Shown here piece by piece: positions 24,019-32,564 of a stretch of 64,000 nt of DNA. A model generated the notes under the pieces. It was not told the origin of the DNA. It made no database searches and worked only from the letters and a program-made list of their open reading frames with translations. Position 1 is the first letter of the stretch; the number at the start of each line of letters is the position of its first letter. The translations under genes and the position numbers were made by a program. The stretch comes from JACVRW01 sp963746825. GTDB lineage: Bacteria; Actinomycetota; Thermoleophilia; Solirubrobacterales; Thermoleophilaceae. The DNA lies in contig CAVVCU010000018.1 in the NCBI GenBank assembly GCA_963746825.1, forward strand, positions 124,001 to 188,000. Direction: 5' to 3'.

Positions 24019-24999
24019 ATGCTCGGCGAGGTCCTCATCGGAGGCATGGCCTCCCTGCTCATCTGCATGTTCCTGGGGCCCCGCTTCATCGAGTTCCTGC
24101 GGCTCAAGGAGTTCGGCCAGCAGATCCGCGAGGAGGGCCCCGCCGGCCACCACGGCAAGGCGGGCACGCCGACCATGGGCGGCCTGGTGATCTTCCTCGC
24201 CGTGTGCGTGCCCTTCCTGATCATCTCGGAGTACTACGCGGTCAGCGTCTGCGTGCTCGCCACCGCGCTGGCCATGGCGGCGCTCGGCTTCGCCGACGAC
24301 ATGATCAAGCTGCGAAAGCGGCGGTCGCTGGGGGTGTCGGGCAAGACCAAGCTGCTCGTCCAGGGGGTTGTCGCGATCGGGCTGTGGCTGGCGTGGACGC
24401 AGTACCTCGAGAACCCGCCCACCCTGGACCTGCGCTTCGTCGACGCGTCGATCGACCTGGGGCTCGGCTACCCGATCCTGGTGTTCCTCGTGCTGGCGGG
24501 GGCCACCAACGGCGTGAACCTCACCGACGGCCTCGACGGCCTGGCCGCGGGCTGCTGCGCGATCGTGTTCCTGGCCTTCACCGCCATGACCTTCATCACC
24601 CGCGGGCCCGCGGAGCTCGACCTCGCGCTGCTCAGCGCCTGCCTCGTCGGCGCCTGCGTGGGCTTCCTGTGGTTCAACTCGTTCCCGGCGTCGGTGTTCA
24701 TGGGCGACACCGGCTCACTGGGGCTGGGCGGCGCCATCGCCGCGCTGGCCGTGGTCACCAAGACCGAGATGCTGCTGATCCTGATCGGCGGCATCTTCGT
24801 GATCGAGGCGCTCTCGGTGGCCATCCAGGTGTTCTCCTTCCAGCGCTTTCGCAAGCGCGTGTTCCTGATGGCGCCGATCCATCACCACTTCGAGCTGCTG
24901 GCCTGGTCGGAGACCAAGATCATCCTGCGCTTCTGGATCGTCGCGCTGATCTGCGCCGCGATCGGCTTCACCTTCTACCAGCAGTCGATCACGCCCTGA
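24019..24999 (+). CDS. mraY: Phospho-MurNAc-pentapeptide transferase MraY
   Basis: A 326-residue polytopic membrane enzyme that makes lipid I from UDP-MurNAc-pentapeptide and undecaprenyl phosphate. Signatures: GKAGTPTMGGL, GFADDMIKLRKRRSLGVSGKTK with the catalytic Asp pair, NLTDGLDGLAAG, FMGDTGSLGLGG and the cytoplasmic His motif APIHHHFE. About ten membrane segments are visible. The ATG at 24019 gives a normal short N-terminus. It is the last gene before the minus-strand secreted protein interrupts the cluster. Confidence 0.96.
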   Translation: MLGEVLIGGMASLLICMFLGPRFIEFLRLKEFGQQIREEGPAGHHGKAGTPTMGGLVIFLAVCVPFLIISEYYAVSVCVLATALAMAALGFADDMIKLRKRRSLGVSGKTKLLVQGVVAIGLWLAWTQYLENPPTLDLRFVDASIDLGLGYPILVFLVLAGATNGVNLTDGLDGLAAGCCAIVFLAFTAMTFITRGPAELDLALLSACLVGACVGFLWFNSFPASVFMGDTGSLGLGGAIAALAVVTKTEMLLILIGGIFVIEALSVAIQVFSFQRFRKRVFLMAPIHHHFELLAWSETKIILRFWIVALICAAIGFTFYQQSITP

Positions 25000-25012
25000 G
25001 GGGCGTCGGGCG

Positions 25013-25384
25013 TCAGGCGCGCGCCGCGCGCCACATCCAGCTGACGAGCTCGACCTGGCGGCGGGCGCAGTTCCAGCTGACGACGTCGTCGCCGGCACTG
25101 GCGCTGTTCCACTGGCACTTCCAGCGGCGCCCGAGGCCGTCGCGCTGGTGGATGAAGGCCCGCGAGAAGCCGCCGGCGAAGTCGCTCGGGGCGCCAAAGC
25201 GCTCGGCCAGGCGGCGGGCGACCGTCGCCCCGGCCTGACAGCCGGCGCCGTTCTGAACGGTCATGCTGTAGACCGGGTGCTGCTCCGCCGCGCAGCCTCG
25301 CGCGGCTGCGCTGCCGGGCACTGCCAGGCCCACCGCCACGGCGAGTACCGCCAGCAGGGCGAGATGGGCCTTACGCGTCCTCAT
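25013..25384 (-). CDS. Small secreted four-cysteine protein of unknown function
   Basis: A 123-residue protein with a clear signal peptide (MRTRKAHLALLAVLAVAVGLAVPGSAAA). The mature part carries Cys at 31, 49, 90 and 106, fit for two disulfides, and many Trp/Arg residues near the end (RRWKCQWNS, VVSWNCARRQVELVSWMWR). No family is recognised. It lies antisense inside the dcw cluster between mraY and murD. Codon use matches the neighbours. Confidence 0.65.
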   Translation of the reverse strand: MRTRKAHLALLAVLAVAVGLAVPGSAAARGCAAEQHPVYSMTVQNGAGCQAGATVARRLAERFGAPSDFAGGFSRAFIHQRDGLGRRWKCQWNSASAGDDVVSWNCARRQVELVSWMWRAARA

Positions 25385-25416
25385 GGTCCCGGTGATCGGC
25401 CCTTCCGACGCGATAT

Positions 25417-25434
25417 TTAGGCGACCTCGCCTCA
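25417..25434. promoter_or_regulatory. Short palindrome between the secreted protein gene and murD
   Basis: TTAGGCGA (25417-25424), two bases, then TCGCCTCA (25427-25434) form an 8-base inverted repeat with one mismatch. It lies in the 65-base gap between two divergent genes. The shape suits a dimeric repressor and faintly resembles iron-box palindromes, but the match is too weak to name a regulator. Confidence 0.4.
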
Positions 25435-25449
25435 GGCCCTCGGCCCGCA

Positions 25450-26697
25450 GTGAGGCCCCCGCTTCCCTCCGGCCCCTATCTCGTGGTCGGCCTGGCCCGG
25501 TCGGGGCTGGCCGCGGTGCGTGTGCTGCGCGATCACGGCGAGGTGATGGCCTGCGACAGCGGCCGTCCCGAGCTGCCCGGCGACCTGGCCGGCGCGCACC
25601 TGGGCAGCGACGGCCTCGATCTGCTGGAGCGCGCCGCGCTGGTGGTGAAGAGCCCGGGCGTCCCCTCGCACGCGCCGGTGGTGGCCGCGGCCCGCGAGCG
25701 AGGGGTGCCGGTGATGGGGGAGCTCGAGTTGGCCTGGCGGCTCCTGCCCAACCGCTTCGTGGCGGTAACCGGCACCAACGGCAAAACCACCACCGTCGAG
25801 CTGCTCGGCGCGATCTGGCGCGAGGCGGGAATGGCGGTGGCGGTGGCGGGCAACGTGGGCACGCCGCTGGCCTCGCTCGTGGGGGAGCTGCCGGATGAGG
25901 CCACGGTGGTGTGCGAGGTGTCGAGCTTCCAGGCCGAGGACTCCGTCGCCTTCGCGCCCGACACCGCGCTGCTGCTCAACGTGACCGAGGACCACCTCGA
26001 CCGTCACGGCAGCTTCGCGGCCTATCGCGAGGCGAAGCTGTCCATCTTCGCGCGTCAGGGCCCGGACCAGCTGGCCATCGGGCCGCAGGGGTTCGAACTG
26101 CCCGGAGCCGGGCGCCGGGTCGACTTCGGCGATCCCGGCCGGCTGCCGCTGGCGCCCGAGGAGATCCGCCTGCGCGGACCGCACAACCTGGAGAACGCCA
26201 TGGCAGCGTCGGCCGCCGCCCTGGCCAACGGCGTTCCCGCCGAGGCGGTGGCGGGCGCACTGCGCAGCTTCACCGGCGTGCCGCACCGCCTCGAGGAGGT
26301 CGGCGTGGTGGGGGGCGTGCTCTACGTGAACGACTCCAAGGCCACCAACGTGTCCTCGGCCCTGCGCGGGATCGAGTCCTTCGACGATGGCGTGCACGCC
26401 ATCCTGGGCGGCAGCCTCAAGGGCGGCGGCTTTGCGGGGCTGCGCCCTGCCGTGGCGGCCCGCTGCCGCGCCTGCTACCTCATCGGGGAGGCGGCCGGCG
26501 AGCTGCGGCGCGACCTCGGGGAGACCGGGGTGGAGCTGCGCGACAGCGGCGACCTGGAGACCGCGGTGACGCAGGCCGCGGCCTCCGCCCGGGCCGGCGA
26601 GGTGGTCCTGCTCTCACCCGCCTGCGCGAGCTTCGACCAGTTCCGCGACTACGAGGAGCGCGGCGACCGTTTTCGCGCGCTCGTGCCGCCGGCATGA
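25450..26697 (+). CDS. murD: UDP-MurNAc-L-alanine:D-glutamate ligase MurD
   Basis: A 415-residue Mur ligase that adds D-Glu to UDP-MurNAc-L-Ala. It has an N-terminal Rossmann-like VVGLARSGLAAVRVL, P-loop VTGTNGKTTTVELLG, SSFQAEDS, NVTEDHLDRHGSFAAY, NDSKATNVSSALRGIESF and LSPACASFDQFRDYEERGDRF, all diagnostic of MurD. The start is GTG 25450 with a purine-poor upstream region; no better start is seen. It opens the second dcw transcription unit on the plus strand, separated from ftsW by 30 bases. Confidence 0.95.
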   Translation: MRPPLPSGPYLVVGLARSGLAAVRVLRDHGEVMACDSGRPELPGDLAGAHLGSDGLDLLERAALVVKSPGVPSHAPVVAAARERGVPVMGELELAWRLLPNRFVAVTGTNGKTTTVELLGAIWREAGMAVAVAGNVGTPLASLVGELPDEATVVCEVSSFQAEDSVAFAPDTALLLNVTEDHLDRHGSFAAYREAKLSIFARQGPDQLAIGPQGFELPGAGRRVDFGDPGRLPLAPEEIRLRGPHNLENAMAASAAALANGVPAEAVAGALRSFTGVPHRLEEVGVVGGVLYVNDSKATNVSSALRGIESFDDGVHAILGGSLKGGGFAGLRPAVAARCRACYLIGEAAGELRRDLGETGVELRDSGDLETAVTQAAASARAGEVVLLSPACASFDQFRDYEERGDRFRALVPPA

Positions 26698-26727
26698 TTC
26701 CGGGAGTCGGCGTAGAAAAAGTCCCGG

Positions 26728-27972
26728 ATGGCAGGGAAAACGCAGACGCGCACGCGCACGCGCAAGGCCCACGCGCGGCCGGTCGAGTACTCGATCCTCT
26801 ACACCGCGACCCTCTGCCTGCTCGCGGCCGGCGCGGTGATGGTGTACTCGGCCAGCTCGGCCGAGTCGCTGCTGTCGGGCCCGGGCGACGCCTCGTTCTA
26901 CCTCAAGCGCTACGTGATGTGCGCCGTGCTCGGACTGGTGGTCCTGCACGCCGCCTCACGCCACGGCCTCTCGGTGATCAAGGGCCTCACCCCGGTGTTG
27001 CTCGTGGCCTCGTTCGCCCTCACCATCGCGGTGATGCTCCCCGGCCTGGGGGTCACGGTCAACGGCGCCACCCGCTGGCTGGGAGCGGGCCCGCTCCAGT
27101 TCCAGCCCTCCGAGCTGCTGAAGGTGTCGATCGTGCTCTACGCCGCGCAGCTGCTCGCGGCGCGGCCCAAGTCGACCAAGACGCTCGGTGGGCTGATCAA
27201 GCCGCTGCTGCTGGTGGTGGGCGCGGCCTGCCTTCTGCTGATGAAGCAGCCGGACATGGGCACGGCGATGGTCATCTGCTTCGCGGTCGGGGCGTTGCTG
27301 GTTACTGCCGGCACCCCTGTGGGCCTACTGGGCAGCATCTTCGCCGCGCTGGCCGGCTCGGCGCTGCTCCTGGCCCTCGTCGAGCCCTACCGGCGCGAGC
27401 GCCTGACCGCCTTCCTCGATCCCTTCTCCGACGCCGGCGACACCGGCTTCCAGGCCGTGCAGGCACTCACGGCGCTCGGCTCGGGCGGGCTCTTCGGTGT
27501 GGGCCTCGGCGAGTCGGTGCAGAAGATCTTCTACCTGCCCGAGGCGCACACGGACATGATCCTGGCCATCATCGGCGAGGAGCTCGGCCTGATCGGCGTG
27601 CTGGGCACGATCCTCCTCTACGGCATGATCGCCTACGCGGGCCTGCGCACCGCCAAGCTGGCCCGCGACCTGCACTCGAAGCTGCTCGCCGCCGGCGTGA
27701 CCTCGCTGATCCTCTGCCAGGCCACGCTCAACTTCTTCGCGGTCATGGGCATGGCGCCGCTCACCGGCGTGCCGCTGCCCTTCCTCTCCTACGGAAGCAC
27801 CAACCTGGTGGTGCTGATGGGGGCGATGGGGCTGCTGCTCAACGTCGCCGCGACGGGCGGCGTGGCCGCCCGGCGAGCTCCGGCCAAGCCGCGCCTCGAG
27901 GCCCTCGAGGGCGGCCGGGACCGGCGTGAGCGCGCGCCGGCGGCGCGGGGCCGCCGCCGCGCCGCCCGCTGA
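26728..27972 (+). CDS. ftsW: Septal peptidoglycan glycosyltransferase FtsW
   Basis: A 414-residue SEDS-family membrane protein. A basic N-terminal tail (GKTQTRTRTRKAHARP) leads into ten membrane segments. Conserved SEDS features include GATRWLGAGPLQFQPSELLK, KQPDMGTAMV, TGFQAVQALTALGSGGLFGVGLGESVQK, YLPEAHTDMILAIIGEELG and LPFLSYGSTNLVVLMGAMGLLLN. It polymerises glycan strands at the septum together with FtsI. The C-terminus is a basic Arg-rich cytoplasmic tail. It starts 30 bases after murD and ends 7 bases before murG. Confidence 0.95.
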   Translation: MAGKTQTRTRTRKAHARPVEYSILYTATLCLLAAGAVMVYSASSAESLLSGPGDASFYLKRYVMCAVLGLVVLHAASRHGLSVIKGLTPVLLVASFALTIAVMLPGLGVTVNGATRWLGAGPLQFQPSELLKVSIVLYAAQLLAARPKSTKTLGGLIKPLLLVVGAACLLLMKQPDMGTAMVICFAVGALLVTAGTPVGLLGSIFAALAGSALLLALVEPYRRERLTAFLDPFSDAGDTGFQAVQALTALGSGGLFGVGLGESVQKIFYLPEAHTDMILAIIGEELGLIGVLGTILLYGMIAYAGLRTAKLARDLHSKLLAAGVTSLILCQATLNFFAVMGMAPLTGVPLPFLSYGSTNLVVLMGAMGLLLNVAATGGVAARRAPAKPRLEALEGGRDRRERAPAARGRRRAAR

Positions 27973-27979
27973 GCGCCCG

Positions 27980-29051
27980 ATGCCGCGCATCGCGATTGCC
28001 GCGGGCGGCACCGCGGGCCACGTGGTACCCGCCCTGGCGGTGGCCGAGGCACTGACCGAGCGCGGCGCCGAGGTCGAGTTCATCGGTGGCGAGCGTGCCG
28101 AGGCCGAGCTGGTGCCGGCGGCCGGCTATCCGCTGCACGCGCCTGCGCGTGACCGGGTTCGACCGCGGCAACGTGCTGCGCGGGGCCCGGGCGCTGCTGC
28201 AGGCGGGACGAGCGACTCTGCAGGCGCGTCGCCTGCTCAAGCGAATCGGGGCCGACGCGGTCATGGGGGGCGGGGGATACGTGGCCGGCCCCGTTGGCCT
28301 CGCCGCCCGCAGCCGGCGCCTGCCGCTGGTGCTGACCGAGGCCGACAGCCACCTGGGCATGACCAACCGCTGGCTGGCACCGCTGGCCCGCCGGGTCTTC
28401 CTTGCCTTCCCCCTCGAGGGGCACTCGGGCCCCAAATGGGAGGTGGTGGGGCGCCCCGTGCCGGCCGCCACCGGGCGGGTCGACCGCGAGGCGGCGCGGG
28501 AGCGCTTCGGCATCGGGCCCGACGAGCCCTGTGTGCTCGTGTTCGGCGGCTCGCTGGGCGCCCGGCGGCTCAACCACGCCGCGCTCGACGCCTTCGGCAC
28601 GGCGGCGCCGGGGGTGATCCTGCACGCCAGCGGCCACCGCGACCACCCCGAGCTGCGCGAGCGCCTCGACGCCTACGGCTCGCCGTCGCACTATCGCCTC
28701 TACCCCTACGTCCTGCCGTTCGCCGACGTCCTGGCGGCGGCCGACCTGGTGGTGGGGCGGGCCGGCGGATCGGTGATGGAGGTGGCCGCGGCGGGGCTGC
28801 CGTCGATCCTCGTGCCCTACCCGCACGCCACGGCCGGCCACCAGGATTCCAACGCCCGCTACATCGAGCGCGCCGGGGCGGCCGTGGTGGTGCCCGACGA
28901 CGAGCTCGACGGCCCGCGGCTGGCCCGCGAGGTGGGGGGCCTGCTGGCCGCGCCGCAGCGGATGGCGGCGATGGCCAAGGCCGCGCGCGCGGTGGCCCGG
29001 CCGGACGCCGCCCAGCGCATCGCCGACGAGCTCCTGGCCCTGGCGGACTAG
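27980..29051 (+). pseudogene. murG: Undecaprenyl-PP-MurNAc-pentapeptide N-acetylglucosaminyltransferase MurG, split by a +1 frameshift
   Basis: MurG makes lipid II from lipid I on the inner membrane face. The first frame starts at ATG 27980 with AIAAGGTAGHVVPALAVAEAL and GAEVEFIGGERAEAELVPAAGYPLH. The protein then continues one base out of frame with LRVTGFDRGNVLRGARALL, VMGGGGYVAGPVGLAA, VFGGSLGARRLNHAAL, VGRAGGSVMEVAAAGLPSILVPYPHATAGHQDSNARY and stops at 29051. The shift lies at about 28137-28142, where one base too many separates CAC and CTG. With one base removed, a normal 356-residue MurG results. Since MurG is essential, a sequence error is the likeliest cause; real ribosomal frameshifting is the alternative. 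Confidence 0.9.
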
Positions 29052-30374
29052 GTGGCTCCCTTCACGGGCCGCAGCCTGCACTTCATAGGGATCGGCGGCG
29101 CCGGGATGAGCGGCCTCGCCCTCGTGGCCGACGTTCTCGGCGCGAGGGTCACGGGCTCCGACCAGGCCGAGTCGAGCTACTGCGGGCGCCTGCGCGCCGC
29201 CGGGATCGAGCCGGTGATCGGCCACGACGCCGTGAACTATCCGGCCGGTGCGGAGGTGGTGGTGTCGACGGCGATCCCGGGCGAGAACCCCGAGCTGTCG
29301 GCCGCGCGGGCGGCCGGCGCGCCGGTGCTCCATCGCGGCGACCTGCTGGCCGAGCTCTCGCGCCTGAAGCGCACGATCGCGGTGAGCGGCACCCACGGCA
29401 AGACCACCACGGCCTCGATGGCCGCCCACATCCTGCTCGCGTGCGGCCGGGATCCCGCCTTCCTGATCGGCGGTGAGCTGCGCTCCGCCGCCACCAACGC
29501 CGCCTGGGGGGAGGGGGAGTGGGCGGTGATCGAGGCCGACGAGTCCGACCGCTCCTTTCTCAAGCTCGAGCGCGAGGTGGCCGTGGTCACGAACATCGAG
29601 CTCGATCACCATTCGACCTACGCCGGCCTGGCCGAGCTGCACGAGGCCTTCGCCGAGTTCGCCGCGGCCGCCCGGCTTCGCCTGCTCGGCCCCGGGGTGG
29701 AGCTGAGCGAGGACGCCACGTCGTTCGGGATCGACACGGGCGACGTGCGGGCCACCGGGCTGGAGCTCACCCACGGCGGGTCGCGCTTCGCCGTCGACGG
29801 GGCGCCGGTCGAGCTGAACGTGCCCGGGCGCCACAACGTGCTGAACGCCCTGGCGGCGCTGGCGGCCTGCCGCGCGGCCGGGGTGGAGGCGGCGGAGGCC
29901 GCCCCCGCCCTCGCGAGCTTCAGCGGCGCGGGGCGGCGGTTCGAGGAGCACGGAGCCACCGCGGGCGGCGCCCTTGTCTTCGACGACTACGCCCACCACC
30001 CGACGGAGGTCCGCGCCACGCTCGAGGCGGCCCGGACACTCGAGCCGCGCCGCCTGTTCGCCTGCTTTCAGCCCCATCTCTACTCGCGGACGAGCATGCT
30101 GGCCCGCGAGTTCGGGCAGGCGCTCGCCCTGGCCGACGTGGTCGTGGTGCTGGACGTCTACCCGGCGCGGGAACGGGCCGAGGACTTCGCCGGGGTGAGC
30201 GGTCTGCTCGTGGCCGAGGCCGCGGCGGACGCGGCTCAGGGCCGCCCGGTCTGGTGGCTGCCCGGCGCGGCCGAGGCCGAGCGCATGCTCGAGCGCGAGC
30301 TGCGCGACGGCGACCTGCTGCTGACGCTCGGCGCCGGGGACGTCGACCGCGTGGCCCGGAGCCTCACGCCGTGA
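29052..30374 (+). CDS. murC: UDP-MurNAc:L-alanine ligase MurC
   Basis: A 440-residue Mur ligase adding L-Ala to UDP-MurNAc. HFIGIGGAGMSGLALV at the N-terminus (the MurC-type Gly-rich loop), GSDQAES, P-loop VSGTHGKTTTASM, EADESDRSFL, NIELDHHSTY, VFDDYAHHPTEVRATL and ACFQPHLYSRTSML are all MurC signatures. The GTG start follows directly on the murG stop with no gap. The stop overlaps murB by 4 bases. Confidence 0.95.
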   Translation: MAPFTGRSLHFIGIGGAGMSGLALVADVLGARVTGSDQAESSYCGRLRAAGIEPVIGHDAVNYPAGAEVVVSTAIPGENPELSAARAAGAPVLHRGDLLAELSRLKRTIAVSGTHGKTTTASMAAHILLACGRDPAFLIGGELRSAATNAAWGEGEWAVIEADESDRSFLKLEREVAVVTNIELDHHSTYAGLAELHEAFAEFAAAARLRLLGPGVELSEDATSFGIDTGDVRATGLELTHGGSRFAVDGAPVELNVPGRHNVLNALAALAACRAAGVEAAEAAPALASFSGAGRRFEEHGATAGGALVFDDYAHHPTEVRATLEAARTLEPRRLFACFQPHLYSRTSMLAREFGQALALADVVVVLDVYPARERAEDFAGVSGLLVAEAAADAAQGRPVWWLPGAAEAERMLERELRDGDLLLTLGAGDVDRVARSLTP

Positions 30375-31285
30375 TCCCCGCGGGCGTGGAGCGCGACCAC
30401 CCGCTGGCCCGCCTGACCACCGTGCGCACCGGAGGCCGAGGCGACTACTTCGCCCGCCCGGACACCGCCGAGCGGGTGAGCGAGCTGCTGGCCTGGGCGG
30501 ACCGCGAGCAGATCGCGGTAGGAGTGGTCGGCTCGGGATCGAACCTGCTGATAGCGGATGCGGGATTCCGAGGACTGGTCATGAAGCTGGACGGCGCGCT
30601 CGCCACCATCGAGACGCGGGGCGAGAGCCTGCTCTGCGGCGGCGGAGCACGCCTGCCACAGGCGGCCGCGCACGCCGCCCGCGCCGGCCTGAGCGGCCTC
30701 GAGTTCGGGGTGAACATCCCGGGCACGGTGGGCGGCGCGGTGAAGATGAACGCCAACGCCTACGGCGGCGATCTCGCCCGCGTGCTCGAGTGGGTGGAGA
30801 TCGCCGGCCCCACGGGAACCGAGCGCCGGGCCCCGGACGCGCTCGGCTTCGCCTACCGCCGCTCCAACCTGGGCGAGCGCGAGGTGGTGACCGGCGCCTC
30901 GTTTGCCCTGTCTCCCGCCGAGCCCGCGAGCGTCAAGGCCACGCTCGCCGACATGCGCGCCGCGCGCAAGGCGGCCCAGCCGTCGGGCATCAAGACCTTC
31001 GGATCGACCTTCAAGAACCCCGACGACCCGCGCGCGGAGGGCCGGAGCGCCGGCGTGCTCCTGGATCTGGCGGGCTGCCGCGGGCTCCAGATGGGCGGCG
31101 CCCGCTTCTCGCCCAAGCACGCCAACTTCGTGGAGAACACGGGCGACGCCACCACCGCCGACGTGATCGCCCTGATGGGAGAGGGCCGGCGGCGAGTGCG
31201 AGAGCGCTTCGGCGTCGAGCTCGAGCCCGAGGTGCAGCTGCTGGGCGAGGTCGACACCTCCGCGCTCTGGGGCGAGGGGCGATGA
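30371..31285 (+). CDS. murB: UDP-N-acetylenolpyruvoylglucosamine reductase MurB
   Basis: A 304-residue FAD enzyme that reduces UDP-GlcNAc-enolpyruvate to UDP-MurNAc. The FAD-binding (PCMH) part shows TTVRTGGRGDYF and GSGSNLLIADAGFRGLVMKL, then LEFGVNIPGTVGGAVKMNANAYGGD. The catalytic region has FAYRRSNLGEREVV and FGSTFKNPDDPRAEGRSAGVLLD with the Ser proton donor in GRSAG. It is the type IIB-like short form. The GTG start at 30371 overlaps murC, and its end overlaps ftsQ. Confidence 0.94.
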   Translation: MIPAGVERDHPLARLTTVRTGGRGDYFARPDTAERVSELLAWADREQIAVGVVGSGSNLLIADAGFRGLVMKLDGALATIETRGESLLCGGGARLPQAAAHAARAGLSGLEFGVNIPGTVGGAVKMNANAYGGDLARVLEWVEIAGPTGTERRAPDALGFAYRRSNLGEREVVTGASFALSPAEPASVKATLADMRAARKAAQPSGIKTFGSTFKNPDDPRAEGRSAGVLLDLAGCRGLQMGGARFSPKHANFVENTGDATTADVIALMGEGRRRVRERFGVELEPEVQLLGEVDTSALWGEGR

Positions 31286-32373
31286 GCGGCCTGGCGGCCA
31301 CGCTGGCCCGCCGGGGCCTGCGCCTGCGCTTCACGCGCGCCCTGCCGGTGCTGTCGCCGCGCCTGAGGCGCCGTCTCGTCGTGTTGGGCGTGCTCTCCCT
31401 CGTGCTGGCCGGCGGCTACCAGTTCTGGCTGCGCGACTCCTCGCTGGTGGCGGTGGACGAGGTCAAGATCAGCGGCCTGACCACGGCCGACGCGGCGCGC
31501 GTGCGCATGGCGCTCGATACGGCGGCCAAGGACATGACCACCCTCCACGTCGACCACGACCGCCTCGAGCGCGCGGTGGAGGCATACCCGGTGGTCCGAG
31601 CGCTGGAGGTGACCCCGGAGTTCCCGCACGGCCTGAGGGTCCGAGTTGTCGAGCACGTGCCCGCGGCCATGGCCGTCGCCGATTCGGGCCAGGTGGCGGT
31701 GGCGGGCGACGGCACGATCCTGCGCGGGCTGCCCGTGGAGGGCGACCTGCCCACCGTTGCCGTCGACGGAATCCTCGGCAACGACCGCCTGCGCGACGCG
31801 GATGCGCTCGCCGCCGCGGCCGTGGCGGGGGCCGCGCCGGGCGTCCTGCGGACCCGTATCGAGGAGATCGGCAAGCGGCCCGACCAGGGGCTCGTGGCCG
31901 CGCTGGCCGACGGTCCGGAGCTGATCTTCGGCTCGCCCACCCAACTGCGCGCCAAGTGGGCCGCCGCGGCGCGGGTGCTGGCCGATCCGGAGGCCAGGGG
32001 AGCCAGCTACATCGACCTTCGTATCGCCGGGCGCCCGGCTGCGGGGGGCCTGCCGGCCGAGACCGTTACCCCGGTGGCGCCGGCGGGCATGGAGCCCCCG
32101 CAGACGGCTACGCCCGACGCGGCGGGGGCGGCCACGGCCGACCCGAGTGCCGCGGCGGCCACCGGCGAGCCCGCGCTCCCGGTCGACCCGGCGACGGGGC
32201 TCCCGACCGATCCGGCGACGGGCCTGCCCGCCGAGGAAGCGACGCCCACGGTCCCCACCACGCCGACGGCTCCCACCACTCCCGAAGCCGCGCCCACGGT
32301 TCCGCCCACCACCCCCACGCCCGAGACCACGGGCGGCGTGGAGGGGGGTGCGGCGGCGCCGGTGGTACCTTGA
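31282..32373 (+). CDS. ftsQ: Cell division protein FtsQ with long Pro/Thr tail
   Basis: A 363-residue protein. A basic cytoplasmic N-terminus and one membrane segment (LVVLGVLSLVLAGGYQFWL, about residues 34-52) lead into the POTRA domain (VDEVKISGLTTADAARVRMAL) and the FtsQ beta domain (YPVVRALEVTPEFPHGLRVRVVEHVPAA, VAGDGTIL). The last 100 residues are low-complexity Ala/Pro/Thr with PVDPATGLPTDPATGLP, the same repeat that ends FtsL in this cluster. FtsQ bridges the divisome. It ends 191 bases before ftsZ. Confidence 0.92.
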   Translation: MSGLAATLARRGLRLRFTRALPVLSPRLRRRLVVLGVLSLVLAGGYQFWLRDSSLVAVDEVKISGLTTADAARVRMALDTAAKDMTTLHVDHDRLERAVEAYPVVRALEVTPEFPHGLRVRVVEHVPAAMAVADSGQVAVAGDGTILRGLPVEGDLPTVAVDGILGNDRLRDADALAAAAVAGAAPGVLRTRIEEIGKRPDQGLVAALADGPELIFGSPTQLRAKWAAAARVLADPEARGASYIDLRIAGRPAAGGLPAETVTPVAPAGMEPPQTATPDAAGAATADPSAAAATGEPALPVDPATGLPTDPATGLPAEEATPTVPTTPTAPTTPEAAPTVPPTTPTPETTGGVEGGAAAPVVP

Positions 32374-32380
32374 TCAGACC

Positions 32381-32440
32381 CTCGACCCATGCTCGAAGGT
32401 TGGTGCAAGACTCGACCTTCGCTCGAGGGTTGGCGTGCAC
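32381..32440 (+). repeat. Two tandem 30-base repeats upstream of ftsZ
   Basis: Unit A (32381-32410) and unit B (32411-32440) share CTCGACC at the start and GCTCGA(A/G)GGTTGG in the middle, about 20 of 30 positions identical, in exact head-to-tail order. Each unit has its own dyad-like TCGACC...GGT. The pair ends 18 bases before the -35 box of the ftsZ promoter, where an activator would sit. Confidence 0.65.
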
Positions 32441-32458
32441 GAATTGTTGCGACGCCGG

Positions 32459-32488
32459 TTGACACTTCCGGCGAATCCCGCCTACAGT
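32459..32488 (+). promoter_or_regulatory. ftsZ promoter
   Basis: TTGACA (32459-32464) matches the -35 consensus exactly. After an 18-base spacer, TACAGT (32483-32488) is a fair -10 box. Transcription would begin near 32495, giving a roughly 70-base leader before ftsZ. A dedicated promoter would let ftsZ be made independently of the long mur operon. Confidence 0.72.
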
Positions 32489-32564
32489 GCGTCGTTGCGC
32501 GAGTCGGGAAACCCTCGATGAACGCCTGAGCTTCGGGAAGGCTAGAGGGAGAAGCGTCTCCAAA

